Notes under the pieces: generated by a model
The model's input: the letters and a program-made list of their open reading frames with translations, nothing else
Told to the model about the DNA's origin: nothing
The model's database searches: none
Source of the DNA: Pseudomonadota bacterium
Lineage (GTDB): Bacteria; Pseudomonadota; Gammaproteobacteria; Burkholderiales; Burkholderiaceae_C
Assembly: GCA_018241185.1 (NCBI GenBank)
Contig: JAFEEH010000221.1
Location: 1 to 58,907 of the forward strand
Reading direction: 5' to 3'
Length of the DNA: 58,907 bases
Position numbers and translations under genes: made by a program
In this document: piece after piece, positions 1 through 8,739 of the stretch
Position numbering within the stretch: the first letter of the stretch is position 1
Layout of the letters: every line of letters starts with the position of its first letter

Positions 1-94
1 GCCCTCAGGCGCGCCCCGTGGGGCGCCGGGACTGAGCCCGGGTGCCAGCTGGAGCCGCCCCTCGCACGGCGATGGACCCTGACGTCCGCCGCGC

Positions 95-100
95 CACAAT
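95..100 (+). promoter_or_regulatory. -10-like element of def (possible leaderless start)
   Basis: CACAAT lies exactly six bases before the def ATG, and TGGACC sits 16 bases further upstream (73-78). There is no purine-rich ribosome binding site between it and the ATG. If this is the -10, transcription starts at or next to the A of the start codon. This is inference from spacing only. Confidence 0.4.
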
Positions 101-106
101 CGGCGC

Positions 107-646
107 ATGACCGTCAGAGACATTCTCAAAATGGGCGACCCCCGCCTGCTGCGCATCGCGCAGCCGGTGAGGGCCTTCGATACCGACGAGTTGCACCTGC
201 TGGTGCGTGACATGTTCGAGACCATGCATGCGGTGAACGGTGCCGGCCTGGCTGCGCCGCAGATCGGCGTCGACCAGCAGATCGTGATCTTCGGCACCGA
301 TGCGCCCAACCCCCGCTACCCCGATGCGCCCGTGGTGCCACGCACCGTGCTCGTGAACCCGGTCATCGAGCCGATCGGGACTGAAGAGGAGGAGGGCTGG
401 GAAGGCTGCCTGTCGGTGCCCGGCCTGCGCGGCGTGGTACCGCGTTTTGCGCGTATCCGCTACACGGGCTTCGATCCGTACGGTGACCCGATCGACCGCA
501 CTGTCGACGGCTTTCACGCCCGCGTCGTCCAGCACGAGGTCGACCACCTGCTGGGCAAGCTGTATCCGATGCGGGTGCGCGACTTCAGCCGGTTTGGCTT
601 CACCGAGGTGCTCTTTCCGGGTCTGGACGCGAGCGAGGACGATTGA
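107..646 (+). CDS. def: Peptide deformylase
   Basis: Cytoplasmic metalloenzyme that removes the formyl group from the N-terminal methionine of nascent proteins. All three signature motifs are present: [10 protein letters not shown] (residues 45-54), EGCLSVPG (99-106, with metal-binding Cys101) and QHEVDHLLG (142-150, with His143, catalytic Glu144 and His147). At 179 residues it has the usual length. The family often sits beside fmt, but here the next gene is a convergent doxX. No Shine-Dalgarno sequence precedes the ATG, and a -10-like hexamer ends six bases upstream, so a leaderless mRNA is possible. The start [15 protein letters not shown] matches the usual N-terminus of the family. Confidence 0.97.
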   Translation: MTVRDILKMGDPRLLRIAQPVRAFDTDELHLLVRDMFETMHAVNGAGLAAPQIGVDQQIVIFGTDAPNPRYPDAPVVPRTVLVNPVIEPIGTEEEEGWEGCLSVPGLRGVVPRFARIRYTGFDPYGDPIDRTVDGFHARVVQHEVDHLLGKLYPMRVRDFSRFGFTEVLFPGLDASEDD

Positions 647-667
647 ATCCCGAGGACCGGCTCCATG

Positions 668-698
668 AAAAAACGGCCTGCGATGCAGGCCGTTGTCA
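668..698 (-). terminator. Terminator between convergent def and doxX
   Basis: A perfect 9-bp stem, ACGGCCTGC / GCAGGCCGT with a GAT loop (673-693), is flanked by a run of A on the plus strand. This gives a U run on the minus strand, so it is mainly a doxX terminator. It can also fold in the def transcript. Confidence 0.8.
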
Positions 699-718
699 TG
701 TTTGAGGCGTCAGGGCGC

Positions 719-1114
719 TCAGTTGAAGCGCCCACCGATGCCGATGCGCCCGCCGCCGAGGAAGGCCACCGCCAGCGCCGAGAAAAGGAACATGCCTTGC
801 AGTTCCAGGGCCCATCCACCCTGGCCATTGAGCGCGCCGAGGTCTTTCGTGTGCACCAGCCAGAGTGCCACCAGCATGTTGATGACCACGATCCACGCCG
901 CCGGCCGCGTGAACAGGCCCACGATCAGCAGCACGGGCGCCACGATTTCGCCGATGTACACGAGGTACGCGGCCGCCGCCGGCAGGCCGTGCGAAGCCAG
1001 CATGCCGCCGATGCCACCGACCCCCGTGTGCAGCTTGGCAATGCCATGCAGCAGGATGAGCACGCCCAGGGCGACACGCAGGATCAGTTTGCCGAAGTCG
1101 TCGGATTTGGTCAT
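719..1114 (-). CDS. DoxX family membrane protein
   Basis: A 131-residue inner-membrane protein with four predicted hydrophobic segments and the DoxX-type N-terminus (LILRVALGVLILLHGIAKL). The family is broad and poorly defined; members have been linked to quinone or thiosulfate oxidation and to detoxification, but no catalytic residue can be assigned here. The ATG at 1114 is preceded on its own strand by a TAACAT hexamer about 40 bases upstream, a possible -10. It ends against def through the shared hairpin at 668-698 and is divergent from the amino-acid transporter genes. Confidence 0.85.
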   Translation of the reverse strand: MTKSDDFGKLILRVALGVLILLHGIAKLHTGVGGIGGMLASHGLPAAAAYLVYIGEIVAPVLLIVGLFTRPAAWIVVINMLVALWLVHTKDLGALNGQGGWALELQGMFLFSALAVAFLGGGRIGIGGRFN

Positions 1115-1279
1115 GGAGGGATTCCGTCAGCGGTTGTGGTTGAAGGGGCCGAATGTTAGTGAAACTCCCCGGCCCGCGATAGCCGCGGGCGCAGCGGGCC
1201 GGCGCTGCGGCCCCCGGGCAGCGGCCGCGTCGCGTGCGTACACTGGCCGCGATCATCAGCCTGGAGAGGAACACACCCC

Positions 1280-2317
1280 ATGACCTACCGTCCCTTCGTT
1301 GCCCTGGCAGCCAGTGCCCTCGCGATGGCCGCGACCCTGGCCATGACCCCGGCCCATGCCGGCAAGACCCTCGATGCGGTCAAGCAGCGCGGCACCGTCA
1401 AGTGCGGCGTGACCAACGGCGTCGCCGGCTTCTCGGCGCCCGATACGCAGGGCAACTGGTCGGGCCTGGACGTCGACAGCTGCCGGGCCATCGCCGCTGC
1501 CGTGCTCGGCGACGCGAAGAAGGTCGAGTTCGTGCCGCTCAACTCGCAGCAGCGCTTCGCCGCCCTGCAGGCTGGCGAGGTCGACATCCTGGCGCGCAAC
1601 ACCACCTGGAACCTCACCCGCGACGCCTCGCTGGGCCTGAATTTCACCACCATCAACTACTACGACGGCCAGGGCTTCCTGGTGCCCAAGAAGATCAAGG
1701 TGACCAGCGCCAAGCAGCTCAAGGGCGCGACCATCTGCACCCAGTCGGGCACCACCAACGAGAAGAACGTGGCCGACTGGTCCAAGGCCCAGGGCATCCC
1801 GGTCAAGACGGTGGTGTTCGAAAGCTTCGAGGCCTCGTTCAAGGCCTTCTTCGCCGGCCGCTGCCAGGCCTTCACCACCGACACCTCGGCGTTGGCCGGC
1901 CTGCGCAACAAGGAAGCGCCCAACCCCGACGACTACGTCATCCTGCCCGAGCTGATCTCCAAGGAACCGCTGGCGCCGGCCGTCAAGCGCGGCGACGACG
2001 AGTGGTTCGCGATCGCCAAGTGGGTGCCCAACGCGCTCATCGAGGCCGAGGAGGTCGGCATCACGCAGGCCAACATCGACGCGCTCAAGGGCTCGAGCAA
2101 GGACCCGGCGCAGCAGCGCCTGCTGGGCACGGGCGACGACCTGGGCAAGCTGCTGGGCCTGGACAAGGAGTGGTCCTACCGCGCGATCAAGGCCGTGGGC
2201 AACTACGGTGAGATCTTCGAACGCAACGTCGGTCCCAAGTCGGTGCTGAAGCTGCCGCGCGGCGCCAACAACCTCTGGAACAAGGGCGGCCTGCTGTACG
2301 CACTGCCGGTGCGATGA
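1280..2317 (+). CDS. aapJ: Polar amino-acid ABC transporter substrate-binding protein (AapJ type)
   Basis: Periplasmic solute-binding protein (SBP family 3) for a general L-amino-acid ABC importer. Residues 1-27 form a Sec signal peptide ending AHA, followed by GKTLDAVKQRGTVKCGV, the usual AapJ mature start, and the two-lobe fold. At 345 residues it matches the family. A strong Shine-Dalgarno (GGAGAGG, from about 1263) precedes the ATG, and TACACT about 40 bases upstream is a possible -10. Its stop overlaps the start of the permease gene by four bases, so the three transporter genes form one operon. The substrate is inferred from family only. Confidence 0.92.
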   Translation: MTYRPFVALAASALAMAATLAMTPAHAGKTLDAVKQRGTVKCGVTNGVAGFSAPDTQGNWSGLDVDSCRAIAAAVLGDAKKVEFVPLNSQQRFAALQAGEVDILARNTTWNLTRDASLGLNFTTINYYDGQGFLVPKKIKVTSAKQLKGATICTQSGTTNEKNVADWSKAQGIPVKTVVFESFEASFKAFFAGRCQAFTTDTSALAGLRNKEAPNPDDYVILPELISKEPLAPAVKRGDDEWFAIAKWVPNALIEAEEVGITQANIDALKGSSKDPAQQRLLGTGDDLGKLLGLDKEWSYRAIKAVGNYGEIFERNVGPKSVLKLPRGANNLWNKGGLLYALPVR

Positions 2318-3327
2318 GCCGCGGGGCGCGGCGCGGCGCCGCATCCCGGCTCGCGCTGCCCGCGGGCCTGCAGGTGCTGCTGGGCGTGGCACTGGTCGCC
2401 GGCCTGCTGTGGCTGGCGCGTGGCCTGCCTGCCGTGGCGGGCTTCTGGCGCTGGGCCCATGCGCATTTCGACTTCCTCGGCCAGCCGGCCGGCTTCGGGC
2501 TGTCTGAAGGCTGGCTGGCATTCGATTCGGGCGAGCCCTTCTGGCGCGCCTTCCTCGCCGGGCTCGTGAACACGCTGCGCGCGGCCGTGCCTGCGGCCGT
2601 CCTGGCGGTGCTGCTGGGCACGCTGATCGGCATCGGCCGGCTCGCGCCGCATCGGCTGGTGCGCGGCATCTGCACGGCCTACGTGGAGACGCTGCGCCAC
2701 GTGCCGCTGCTGGTGCAGCTGCTGATGCTGTACTTCGCGCTCACGCAACTGCTGCCCGACTCGACCGAGCCGCTGCCCATCCTGCCCGGCGTGTGGCTCA
2801 GCAAGGGTGGCCTCGCGCTGCCCTGGCCGGTGGCCGAGGAGGGCGCCTTCTGGCCCAGCCGGATCGACTGGCCCGAACCGACCAGCTTCAACGTGATCGG
2901 AGGCGCCGCGCTGAGCCCGGAGTACCTGGCCATCGTGCTCGGCCTTGGGTTCTACACCGCGTCTTTCGTCGCGGAGATCGTGCGAGCGGGCATCCTCTCG
3001 GTTTCTACCGGCCAGAAGCTGGCAGCGCGCGCCCTGGGCCTCGTGCCAGGGCAGGAACTGCGGCTCGTCGTGCTGCCGCAGGCGCTGCGCGTCATCGTGC
3101 CCGCGCTGACCAACCAGCTGCTCAGCCTGACCAAGAACTCCTCGCTGGCCGTGGCGGTGGGCTACCCGGAGCTGGTGTCGGTCGCCAACACCTCGCTCAA
3201 CTCTACCGGCAAGGCCTTCGAGTGCATTGCGATCGTGATGGCCGTGTACCTCACGTTGTCGCTGCTCATCTCGGCGGCGATGGACGTCTACAACGCCCGC
3301 GTGGCGCTGCGGGGGTGGTCGTCGTGA
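2314..3327 (+). CDS. aapQ: Amino-acid ABC transporter permease (AapQ/BztB type)
   Basis: Inner-membrane permease of the HisM/GlnP class (337 residues) with a long N-terminal region before the transport domain, typical of AapQ. The cytoplasmic EAA loop that contacts the ATPase is visible as AARALGLVPGQELRLVVLPQ at about residues 233-252. It starts inside the end of aapJ (ATGA overlap) and ends in a GTGA overlap with the second permease, so translation is probably coupled. No ATPase gene follows the operon here. Confidence 0.9.
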   Translation: MSRGARRGAASRLALPAGLQVLLGVALVAGLLWLARGLPAVAGFWRWAHAHFDFLGQPAGFGLSEGWLAFDSGEPFWRAFLAGLVNTLRAAVPAAVLAVLLGTLIGIGRLAPHRLVRGICTAYVETLRHVPLLVQLLMLYFALTQLLPDSTEPLPILPGVWLSKGGLALPWPVAEEGAFWPSRIDWPEPTSFNVIGGAALSPEYLAIVLGLGFYTASFVAEIVRAGILSVSTGQKLAARALGLVPGQELRLVVLPQALRVIVPALTNQLLSLTKNSSLAVAVGYPELVSVANTSLNSTGKAFECIAIVMAVYLTLSLLISAAMDVYNARVALRGWSS

Positions 3328-4358
3328 CCGGTTGGCGCGCCGAGCTCTTCGGCTCGCCGGCGCGTGCCGCGGTGAGCCTGCTGCTGCTGGCCGGGCTCGG
3401 CTGGGCCGCCTGGCATGCCATCGACTGGGCGCTGCTGCACGCGGTGTTCCGCCCGGATGCCGAGGCCTGCCGTGCGGTGCACCATGGCGCCTGCTGGGGC
3501 GTCATTGCCGAGAAGTGGCGGCCCATGCTCTTCGGCCGCTATCCCTACGAAGAGCAATGGCGGCCGGCGGTCGCGGTGGCGCTGCTGTCGGCCACGACCC
3601 TGCTGAGCGCCTGGCCACGCTGCTGGCGCTGGTGGCTGCTGCCACTGTGGGCGGGCACGCTGGCCATCGCGGTGCTGCTGATGTTCGGCGGCGTGGCCGG
3701 GCTGTCGCCGGTGCCCACCAACCGGTGGGGCGGGCTGCCGCTGACCATCGGCCTGGCCGTGATCGGGCTGGCGCTGGCTTTCCCGTTGGCGCTGGTGCTC
3801 GCGCTGGCGCGGCGCTCGCCCTGGCCGGCGGTGCGCGCGCTGGCGGCGACCTACGTGGAGCTGATCCGCGGCGTGCCGCTGATTTCGGTGCTGTTCATGG
3901 CCTCGTACCTGCTGCCGCTGCTGTGGCCCGCGGGCTGGAAGCCCGACGTGCTCGTGCGCGTGCTGGCCGGCCTGAGCCTGTTCGTGGCGGCCTACCTGGC
4001 CGAAATCATCCGCGGCGGCCTGCAGGCGGTGCCGCGCGGGCAGACCGAGGCGGCGATGGCGCTGGGCTTCGGCCGCTGGCCGGTGCAGCGCGACATCGTG
4101 CTGCCGCAGGCGCTGCGCCTGGTGGTGCCGGCGCTGACCAACAGCGTGGTGGGCACGCTCAAGGACACCTCGCTCGTCACCATCGTCGGACTGTTCGAGC
4201 TGACCGGCGCGCTGGGCCTGGCGCTGGGGGGCGACCCGACCTGGCGGCCGTTCTACCTCGAGGGCTACCTCTTCATCGCGGCGGTCTACTGGGTGCTGTG
4301 CTTCGGCCTCTCGCGATACAGCGCCTGGCTGGAGCGGCACCTGGCCAGCGCCGCGTGA
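3324..4358 (+). CDS. aapM: Amino-acid ABC transporter permease (AapM/BztC type)
   Basis: Second permease subunit, 344 residues with a GTG start that overlaps the aapQ stop by four bases; earlier in-frame ATGs lie deep inside aapQ and are rejected. The transport domain occupies the C-terminal half and carries an EAA loop (MALGFGRWPVQRDIVLPQAL, about residues 245-264). AapM and BztC pair with AapQ and BztB. In known operons an ATPase gene (aapP/bztD) comes next; here the next element is the hom leader, so the ATPase must be supplied from elsewhere or is missing. Confidence 0.9.
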   Translation: MTGWRAELFGSPARAAVSLLLLAGLGWAAWHAIDWALLHAVFRPDAEACRAVHHGACWGVIAEKWRPMLFGRYPYEEQWRPAVAVALLSATTLLSAWPRCWRWWLLPLWAGTLAIAVLLMFGGVAGLSPVPTNRWGGLPLTIGLAVIGLALAFPLALVLALARRSPWPAVRALAATYVELIRGVPLISVLFMASYLLPLLWPAGWKPDVLVRVLAGLSLFVAAYLAEIIRGGLQAVPRGQTEAAMALGFGRWPVQRDIVLPQALRLVVPALTNSVVGTLKDTSLVTIVGLFELTGALGLALGGDPTWRPFYLEGYLFIAAVYWVLCFGLSRYSAWLERHLASAA

Positions 4359-4367
4359 AACCCGGCC

Positions 4368-4373
4368 TATACT
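4368..4373 (+). promoter_or_regulatory. -10-like element upstream of the hom leader
   Basis: TATACT lies about ten bases after the aapM stop and about 100 bases before the leader peptide. It matches other -10-like TANACT elements in this window (for example 13792 and 21426). No convincing -35 is visible. A start near 4380 would give a leader RNA of about 230 nt. Confidence 0.5.
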
Positions 4374-4469
4374 CGCCGCTCCATGTCGTGCCACCCGTTC
4401 CACCCCGCATCCGCCGCCCGTCCGGGCCGTCCGATGCCGTCCGCCGCGCGGCGGACACCGGACGCACGA

Positions 4470-4502
4470 ATGATGATTTCGATTACCACCACGGCCACCT
4501 GA
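4470..4502 (+). CDS. hom leader peptide (Thr/Ile-rich, regulatory)
   Basis: A ten-codon ORF reading MMISITTTAT then TGA. Four of the ten codons are Thr (ACC, ACC, ACG, ACC) and two are Ile (ATT, ATT), the two end products downstream of homoserine dehydrogenase. Codons 5-8 (Ile-Thr-Thr-Thr) form the likely stall site. Either ATG could start it; only a weak purine stretch precedes them. The function is inferred from composition and from the hairpins around it, by analogy with the thr operon leader of enterobacteria, to which it is not obviously similar in sequence. Confidence 0.8.
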   Translation: MMISITTTAT

Positions 4503-4566
4503 GCTCGTGCAGGTGGCCCGTTCCGGCAGCCACCTGGTGATCGATCTTCCTCCGAACGACTGACCC

Positions 4567-4595
4567 ACCCGGCCCGGCAGCCGGGTTTGTTTTTT
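4567..4595 (+). terminator. Attenuator terminator before hom
   Basis: A GC-rich stem, ACCCGG (4567-4572) / CCGGGT (4581-4586), or the alternative CCCGG / CCGGG with a three-base loop, is followed by TTTGTTTTTT. It ends less than 20 bases before the hom ATG and directly before its ribosome binding site, so it acts inside the leader rather than ending aapM alone. Confidence 0.85.
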
Positions 4596-4612
4596 GTCGT
4601 CAGGAGAAGTCC

Positions 4613-5974
4613 ATGTACCGCGATCCCGTTCCGTCCCTCGAAGCCCCCGGCCTGCTGCCGGCCGCCACCCGTGCGCTGCGCGTGGGCATGATCGGCATCG
4701 GCACCGTGGGCGGCGGCACCTTCCGCGTGCTGGCGCGCAACCAGCGGCTGATCGCCGCCCGCGCTGGCCGGGGCATCGAGATCGTGGCTGTGGCGGCGCG
4801 CGACCTGCCGCGCGCAGCGCGCATCGTCGGCGCGGCGGTGCCCGTCACGGCCGATCCCTTCGAGGTCGCGACCCATCCCGAAGTCGATGTGGTGGTCGAG
4901 GCGGCCGGCGGCACCGGGCCGGCGCGGGACTGGGTGCTGGCGGCCATCGCGCACGGCAAGCATGTGGTGACCGCCAACAAGGCACTGCTCGCGGTGCACG
5001 GCGAAGAGATCTTCGCGGCGGCGCGGGCGCGCGGCGTCGCGGTGGCCTACGAGGGCGCTGTGGCCGTGAGCATCCCGATCGTGAAGGCGCTGCGCGAAGG
5101 GCTGGTCGCCAACCGCGTCGAATGGCTGGCCGGCATCATCAACGGCACCAGCAACTTCATCCTGAGCCAGATGCGCGACGAGGGCATGGGCTTCGCGGAG
5201 GCGCTGACGCAGGCGCAAGCGCTGGGCTATGCCGAGGCCGACCCGGCCTTCGACGTGCAGGGCATCGACGCCGCCCACAAGCTCACGCTGCTGGCGGCCA
5301 ATGCCTTCGGCATGCCGCTGCGCTTCGCCGACGTGCAGGTCGAGGGCATCGACGGCCTGGAGGCGGCCGACGTGCGCGGCGCCGAGCAACTCGGCTTTCG
5401 CGTCAAGCTGCTGGGCGTGGCGCGCCGCACACCCGAGGGGGTCGCGCTCCGCGTGCAGCCCACGCTGCTGCCGGCGACGCACCTGCTGTCCCAGGTGAAC
5501 GGCTCGATGAACGGCGTGATGGTCAAGGGCGACGCGGCGGGCGTGACGATGTTCTACGGCGCCGGGGCGGGCGCGGAGCAGACCGCCTCGGCCGTCATCG
5601 CCGACCTGGTGGACCTGGCGCGCCTCGATGGTGTGCCACCAGCACAGCAGGTGCCGCACCTGGGTGTGCACCCGCACGCCACCGAGGTGCTGCCGGTGCT
5701 GCCGCGCGCAGCCGCCTTCGGCATGCACTGGCTGCGCGTGCCGCTGGATGCTGCCGGCAGCCTGCAGGCGCTGACGGACACGCTGGCCGCACACGGCGTG
5801 CCGTTGAGCCAGGTGGTGCTGGCACACGGTGCGCCGGCCGAGGCGCCCGAGGCGCTGTGCCTGACCGGACCCGTCGTCCAGGCTGTGCTGGATGACGCGC
5901 TCCATGCATGGGAGGGGCACGCGGCGGCACGGGGCGCGGTCAAGGCCCTGCCGGTCGAGACCCTGGACGGCTGA
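4613..5974 (+). CDS. hom: Homoserine dehydrogenase
   Basis: NAD(P)H-dependent reduction of aspartate semialdehyde to homoserine, the branch point to Thr, Ile and Met. The N-terminal Rossmann motif is GIGTVGGGT (28-36). TANKALLA (120-127), INGTSNFIL (176-184) and EADPAFDVQGIDAAHKL (208-224) make up the substrate-binding and catalytic core. The C-terminal ~90 residues are where an ACT domain usually lies but are diverged. Length is 453 residues, with no aspartokinase part. It stands alone: thrC, often beside hom in this group, is not present. AGGAGAAG (4602-4609) precedes the ATG. The attenuator just upstream suggests control by charged Thr/Ile tRNA. It may be a second hom paralog. Confidence 0.92.
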   Translation: MYRDPVPSLEAPGLLPAATRALRVGMIGIGTVGGGTFRVLARNQRLIAARAGRGIEIVAVAARDLPRAARIVGAAVPVTADPFEVATHPEVDVVVEAAGGTGPARDWVLAAIAHGKHVVTANKALLAVHGEEIFAAARARGVAVAYEGAVAVSIPIVKALREGLVANRVEWLAGIINGTSNFILSQMRDEGMGFAEALTQAQALGYAEADPAFDVQGIDAAHKLTLLAANAFGMPLRFADVQVEGIDGLEAADVRGAEQLGFRVKLLGVARRTPEGVALRVQPTLLPATHLLSQVNGSMNGVMVKGDAAGVTMFYGAGAGAEQTASAVIADLVDLARLDGVPPAQQVPHLGVHPHATEVLPVLPRAAAFGMHWLRVPLDAAGSLQALTDTLAAHGVPLSQVVLAHGAPAEAPEALCLTGPVVQAVLDDALHAWEGHAAARGAVKALPVETLDG

Positions 5975-5984
5975 TTCACCGGAG

Positions 5985-6048
5985 TGCTATCAATTCGATA
6001 GCTGCTCGCGCCCAGCCGGCGGGCGCTGCAGCCCGATTTGGCTTGAAA
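5985..6048 (+). repeat. Dispersed 62-bp palindromic repeat, copy A (intergenic)
   Basis: Starts TGCTATC, then TAGCTGC, GCGC, a spacer, GGGCGCTGCAGCCCGATTT and GGCTTGA. It fills the gap between convergent hom and glnD. It is used here as reference for the family; the GCGCC...GGCGC part can form a hairpin and may help to end transcription from both sides. Confidence 0.85.
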
Positions 6049-6055
6049 ACCCGAA

Positions 6056-8677
6056 TCAGGCGTCCAGCGCTTCGAGCAGCTCGGTCTCGATGGCGAGCTG
6101 CGCCTTCTGCCCCTGCAGTTCGGGCCCGCTGATGAGGAAGCTGTCTTCCACCCGCTCGCCCAGCGTGCTGACCTTGGCCAGCTGCAGGTTCAGGTGGTGC
6201 CGCGCCAGCACGCGTGCCACCGAATAGAGCAGCCCGACCCGGTCGCTGGCCGAGATGCTCAGCAGCCAGCGCTGCGCCTTCTCGTCGGGTGTGAGGTTCA
6301 CGCGTGGGCGGATCGGGAAGCTCTTCACGCGCCGCGACACGCGCCCGCGGCTGGGCGGCGGCAGCTCACCGGCGGTGTTCAGTGTCAGGGCGAGGTCGGT
6401 CTCGACCATGCTGATCAGTTCGCGGTAGTGCTCCGGCAGGAAGGTGGTCACGACCTGGAAGGTGTCGAGCGCGTAGCCGTTGCTGGCCGTGTGCACGCGC
6501 GCGTCCAGGATGCTGAAGGAGGCCTGGTCGAAGTAGCCGCAGATGCGCGCGAAGAGGTCGGGCTGGTCGGGCGTGTAGACCACCACCTGCAGCCCTTCGC
6601 CCAGTGGCGACAGGCGCGCCCGCACGATGGCTGGCGCATGCGGGTCGACCGGCACGTTCTTCGGCGGCACGAAGCGCGACAGCTTCTTGGCGTGCCACGC
6701 GATCTCGCCGGCGTCGTGCCGCATGAAATAGCCCACGTCCAGCGTGTCCCACAGCGCCTTCTGGGCGTCGAAGGGCAGGGCGTGGAGCTTGATCTCGGCC
6801 AGCGCCTCACGCTTGCGGGCCTCGACCTCGGCGTCGGGGTCGGGCATGCGGCCGCCGAGCACGCGCGAGGTGGCGCGGTACAGGTCTTCCAGCAGCTTGC
6901 CCTTCCAGGCGTTCCACACGCGTGGCGAAGTGCCGCGGATGTCGGCCACCGTCAGCAGGTACAGGGCCGTGAGGTAGCGCTCGTTGCCCACGCGGCGCGC
7001 GAAGGCGGCGATCACCTCGGGGTCGGACAGGTCCTGCTTCTGCGCCACCGTGCTCATGACCAGGTGCTCGGCGACGAGGAACTCGATCAGCTTCGCGTCC
7101 TCGCGCTCGATGCCGTGCTGCCTGCAGAAGCGGTGCACGTCGCGCGCGCCCAGCTCCGAGTGGTCGCCGCCGCGGCCCTTGGCGATGTCGTGGAAGAGGG
7201 CCGCGACGTAGAGGATCCAGGGCTTGTCCCAGCCGGCCGCCAGCTGCGAGCAGAAGGGGTACTCGTGCGCATGCTCGGCGATGAAGAAGCGCCGCACGTT
7301 GCGCAGCACCATCAGGATGTGCTGGTCCACGGTGTAGACGTGGAACAGGTCGTGCTGCATCTGCCCCACGATCTTGCGGAACACGCGCAGGTAGCGGCCC
7401 AGCACCGAGGTCTGGTTCATCAGCCGCATGGCATGCGTGATGCCTCGCGGCTCCACCAGCATGCGCATGAAGGTCACGTGGTTGACGTGGTCGTTGCTGA
7501 AGCGGCTGTCCATGACGTGGCGCGCGTTGTAGAGCGCGCGCAGCGTGCGGGCCGAGAGGCCGTTGACGCCCACCGTCTTCTGGTACAGAAGGAAAGTTTC
7601 CAGGATGGCGTGCGGCTCGCGGATGTACAGGTCGTCGCTCGCCACCTCGATGGTGCCGGCCTTCTCGAAAAAGCGGTCGTTGATGCGGGTGAGCGCGGCC
7701 GACTGCGGGTTGAGCCGCTCGGCGATGTTGAGCATCAGGATCTCGGTGAGCTGCGTCACCGCCTTGGCTGCCCAGTAGTAGCGCCGCATCAGCGCCTCGC
7801 TGGACTTGCGCTGGCCGCCCTCGTAGCCGAAGGTGCTCGCCACGGCGGTCTGCAGGTCGAACACCAGCCGGTCCTCGCGCCGGTTGGCCACCACGTGCAG
7901 GCGCGCGCGGATCAGCGACAGCGTCGCCTCGTTGCGCTTGAGCTGCAGCACCTCGAAGGGCGTGGCCAGGCCGTTTTTCGCGTAGTCGTCCCAGCGCTGC
8001 CCGAAGCCGGCCGCCTGCGCCACCCAGCGCACGGTCTGCAGGTCGCGCAGGCCGCCGGGCGACTCCTTGCAGTTGGGCTCGAGCGCGTAGGGCGTGTCGT
8101 CGTACTTGTGGTGGCGGTGCCGCATCTCCTGCGACTTGGCGGCAAAGAAGGCCTGCGGGTCGATGCTGCCGTCGAAGCGCTGGCGGAATTCGTCGTACAG
8201 GCGGCGGTGGCCGGTGATCAGGCGCGACTCCAGCAGCGAGGTCTGGACGGTCACGTCCTTGGCGGCCTCGGCCAGGCACTCGTCGACGCTGCGCACGCTG
8301 GAGCCGATCTCCAGGCCCGCGTCCCAGCAGCGGCCGATGAAGGCTTCCAGGCGCTGGGGGGCGATGCCGCCGGTGTCGCCGTCGGCAGCGCCTTCGGGCG
8401 CCGAGGGCAGCAGGAGCAGCACGTCGACGTCGGAATACGGAAACAGTTCGCCGCGGCCGTAGCCACCCACGGCGACCAGGGCGAAGGCGTTGCCGAACCC
8501 GGCGTCCTGCCACAGGGCGCGCAGCGCCTCGTCGGCGGCGCCGGCCATGCCGCGCAGCAGGCTGTGGATGTTGCGCACGCCGGTGGGCGAGCGCAGCCGG
8601 TCGAACAGGGCGCTCTTGCGCGCGCGCAGTTCGTCGCGCAGCGTGGCGGGCAGGTCGACGACCACGGAAAAGGCCAT
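6056..8677 (-). CDS. glnD: [Protein-PII] uridylyltransferase / uridylyl-removing enzyme
   Basis: Bifunctional sensor of glutamine that uridylylates and deuridylylates PII proteins, controlling nitrogen assimilation and NtrB/NtrC. Domains in order: nucleotidyltransferase with [17 protein letters not shown] (71-87); GlnD linker; HD hydrolase domain with [12 protein letters not shown] at about residue 500; and two C-terminal ACT domains that bind glutamine (roughly 690-770 and 800-873). At 873 residues it has the usual length. It lies 62 bases after map in the same direction, the arrangement also known in enterobacteria. The NtrC-type site and sigma-54 promoter of amt in this window fit the same circuit. 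Confidence 0.96.
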   Translation of the reverse strand: MAFSVVVDLPATLRDELRARKSALFDRLRSPTGVRNIHSLLRGMAGAADEALRALWQDAGFGNAFALVAVGGYGRGELFPYSDVDVLLLLPSAPEGAADGDTGGIAPQRLEAFIGRCWDAGLEIGSSVRSVDECLAEAAKDVTVQTSLLESRLITGHRRLYDEFRQRFDGSIDPQAFFAAKSQEMRHRHHKYDDTPYALEPNCKESPGGLRDLQTVRWVAQAAGFGQRWDDYAKNGLATPFEVLQLKRNEATLSLIRARLHVVANRREDRLVFDLQTAVASTFGYEGGQRKSSEALMRRYYWAAKAVTQLTEILMLNIAERLNPQSAALTRINDRFFEKAGTIEVASDDLYIREPHAILETFLLYQKTVGVNGLSARTLRALYNARHVMDSRFSNDHVNHVTFMRMLVEPRGITHAMRLMNQTSVLGRYLRVFRKIVGQMQHDLFHVYTVDQHILMVLRNVRRFFIAEHAHEYPFCSQLAAGWDKPWILYVAALFHDIAKGRGGDHSELGARDVHRFCRQHGIEREDAKLIEFLVAEHLVMSTVAQKQDLSDPEVIAAFARRVGNERYLTALYLLTVADIRGTSPRVWNAWKGKLLEDLYRATSRVLGGRMPDPDAEVEARKREALAEIKLHALPFDAQKALWDTLDVGYFMRHDAGEIAWHAKKLSRFVPPKNVPVDPHAPAIVRARLSPLGEGLQVVVYTPDQPDLFARICGYFDQASFSILDARVHTASNGYALDTFQVVTTFLPEHYRELISMVETDLALTLNTAGELPPPSRGRVSRRVKSFPIRPRVNLTPDEKAQRWLLSISASDRVGLLYSVARVLARHHLNLQLAKVSTLGERVEDSFLISGPELQGQKAQLAIETELLEALDA

Positions 8678-8739
8678 GGCTCAGCCCCGCGGACGGTCGG
8701 TGGACGGGCGGCGCGTCGCGCTGGCGGCGGTCGGCACGA

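Larger units (their letters stand above)
4439..4595 (+). promoter_or_regulatory. Thr/Ile attenuator (leader RNA) of hom
   Basis: In order, the region holds a perfect 18-bp palindrome (GTCCGCCGCGCGGCGGAC, 4439-4456); a leader ORF (4470-4502); segment 1 GGCCACCT (4493-4500), perfectly complementary to segment 2 AGGTGGCC (4511-4518); segment 3 GCCACCT (4529-4535), which can also pair with segment 2; CCACC (4565-4569), a further partner for GGTGG and overlapping the terminator arm; and a terminator with a U run (4567-4595). The leader stop codon begins at the end of segment 1. This is the logic of ribosome-mediated attenuation: a ribosome stalled on Thr or Ile codons masks segment 1, freeing segment 2 to compete with the terminator. 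Which pairing serves as antiterminator is not settled by eye. Confidence 0.78.

Noticed and set aside
1-94. Possible end of a gene at the left edge.
   Set aside because: No open frame with family resemblance reaches the edge; the first 94 bases look like upstream sequence of def.
412-1283. Overlapping small frames around def and doxX.
   Set aside because: They are antisense or out of frame to def and doxX and carry no motif; the doxX reading is supported by its hydrophobic pattern and terminator.
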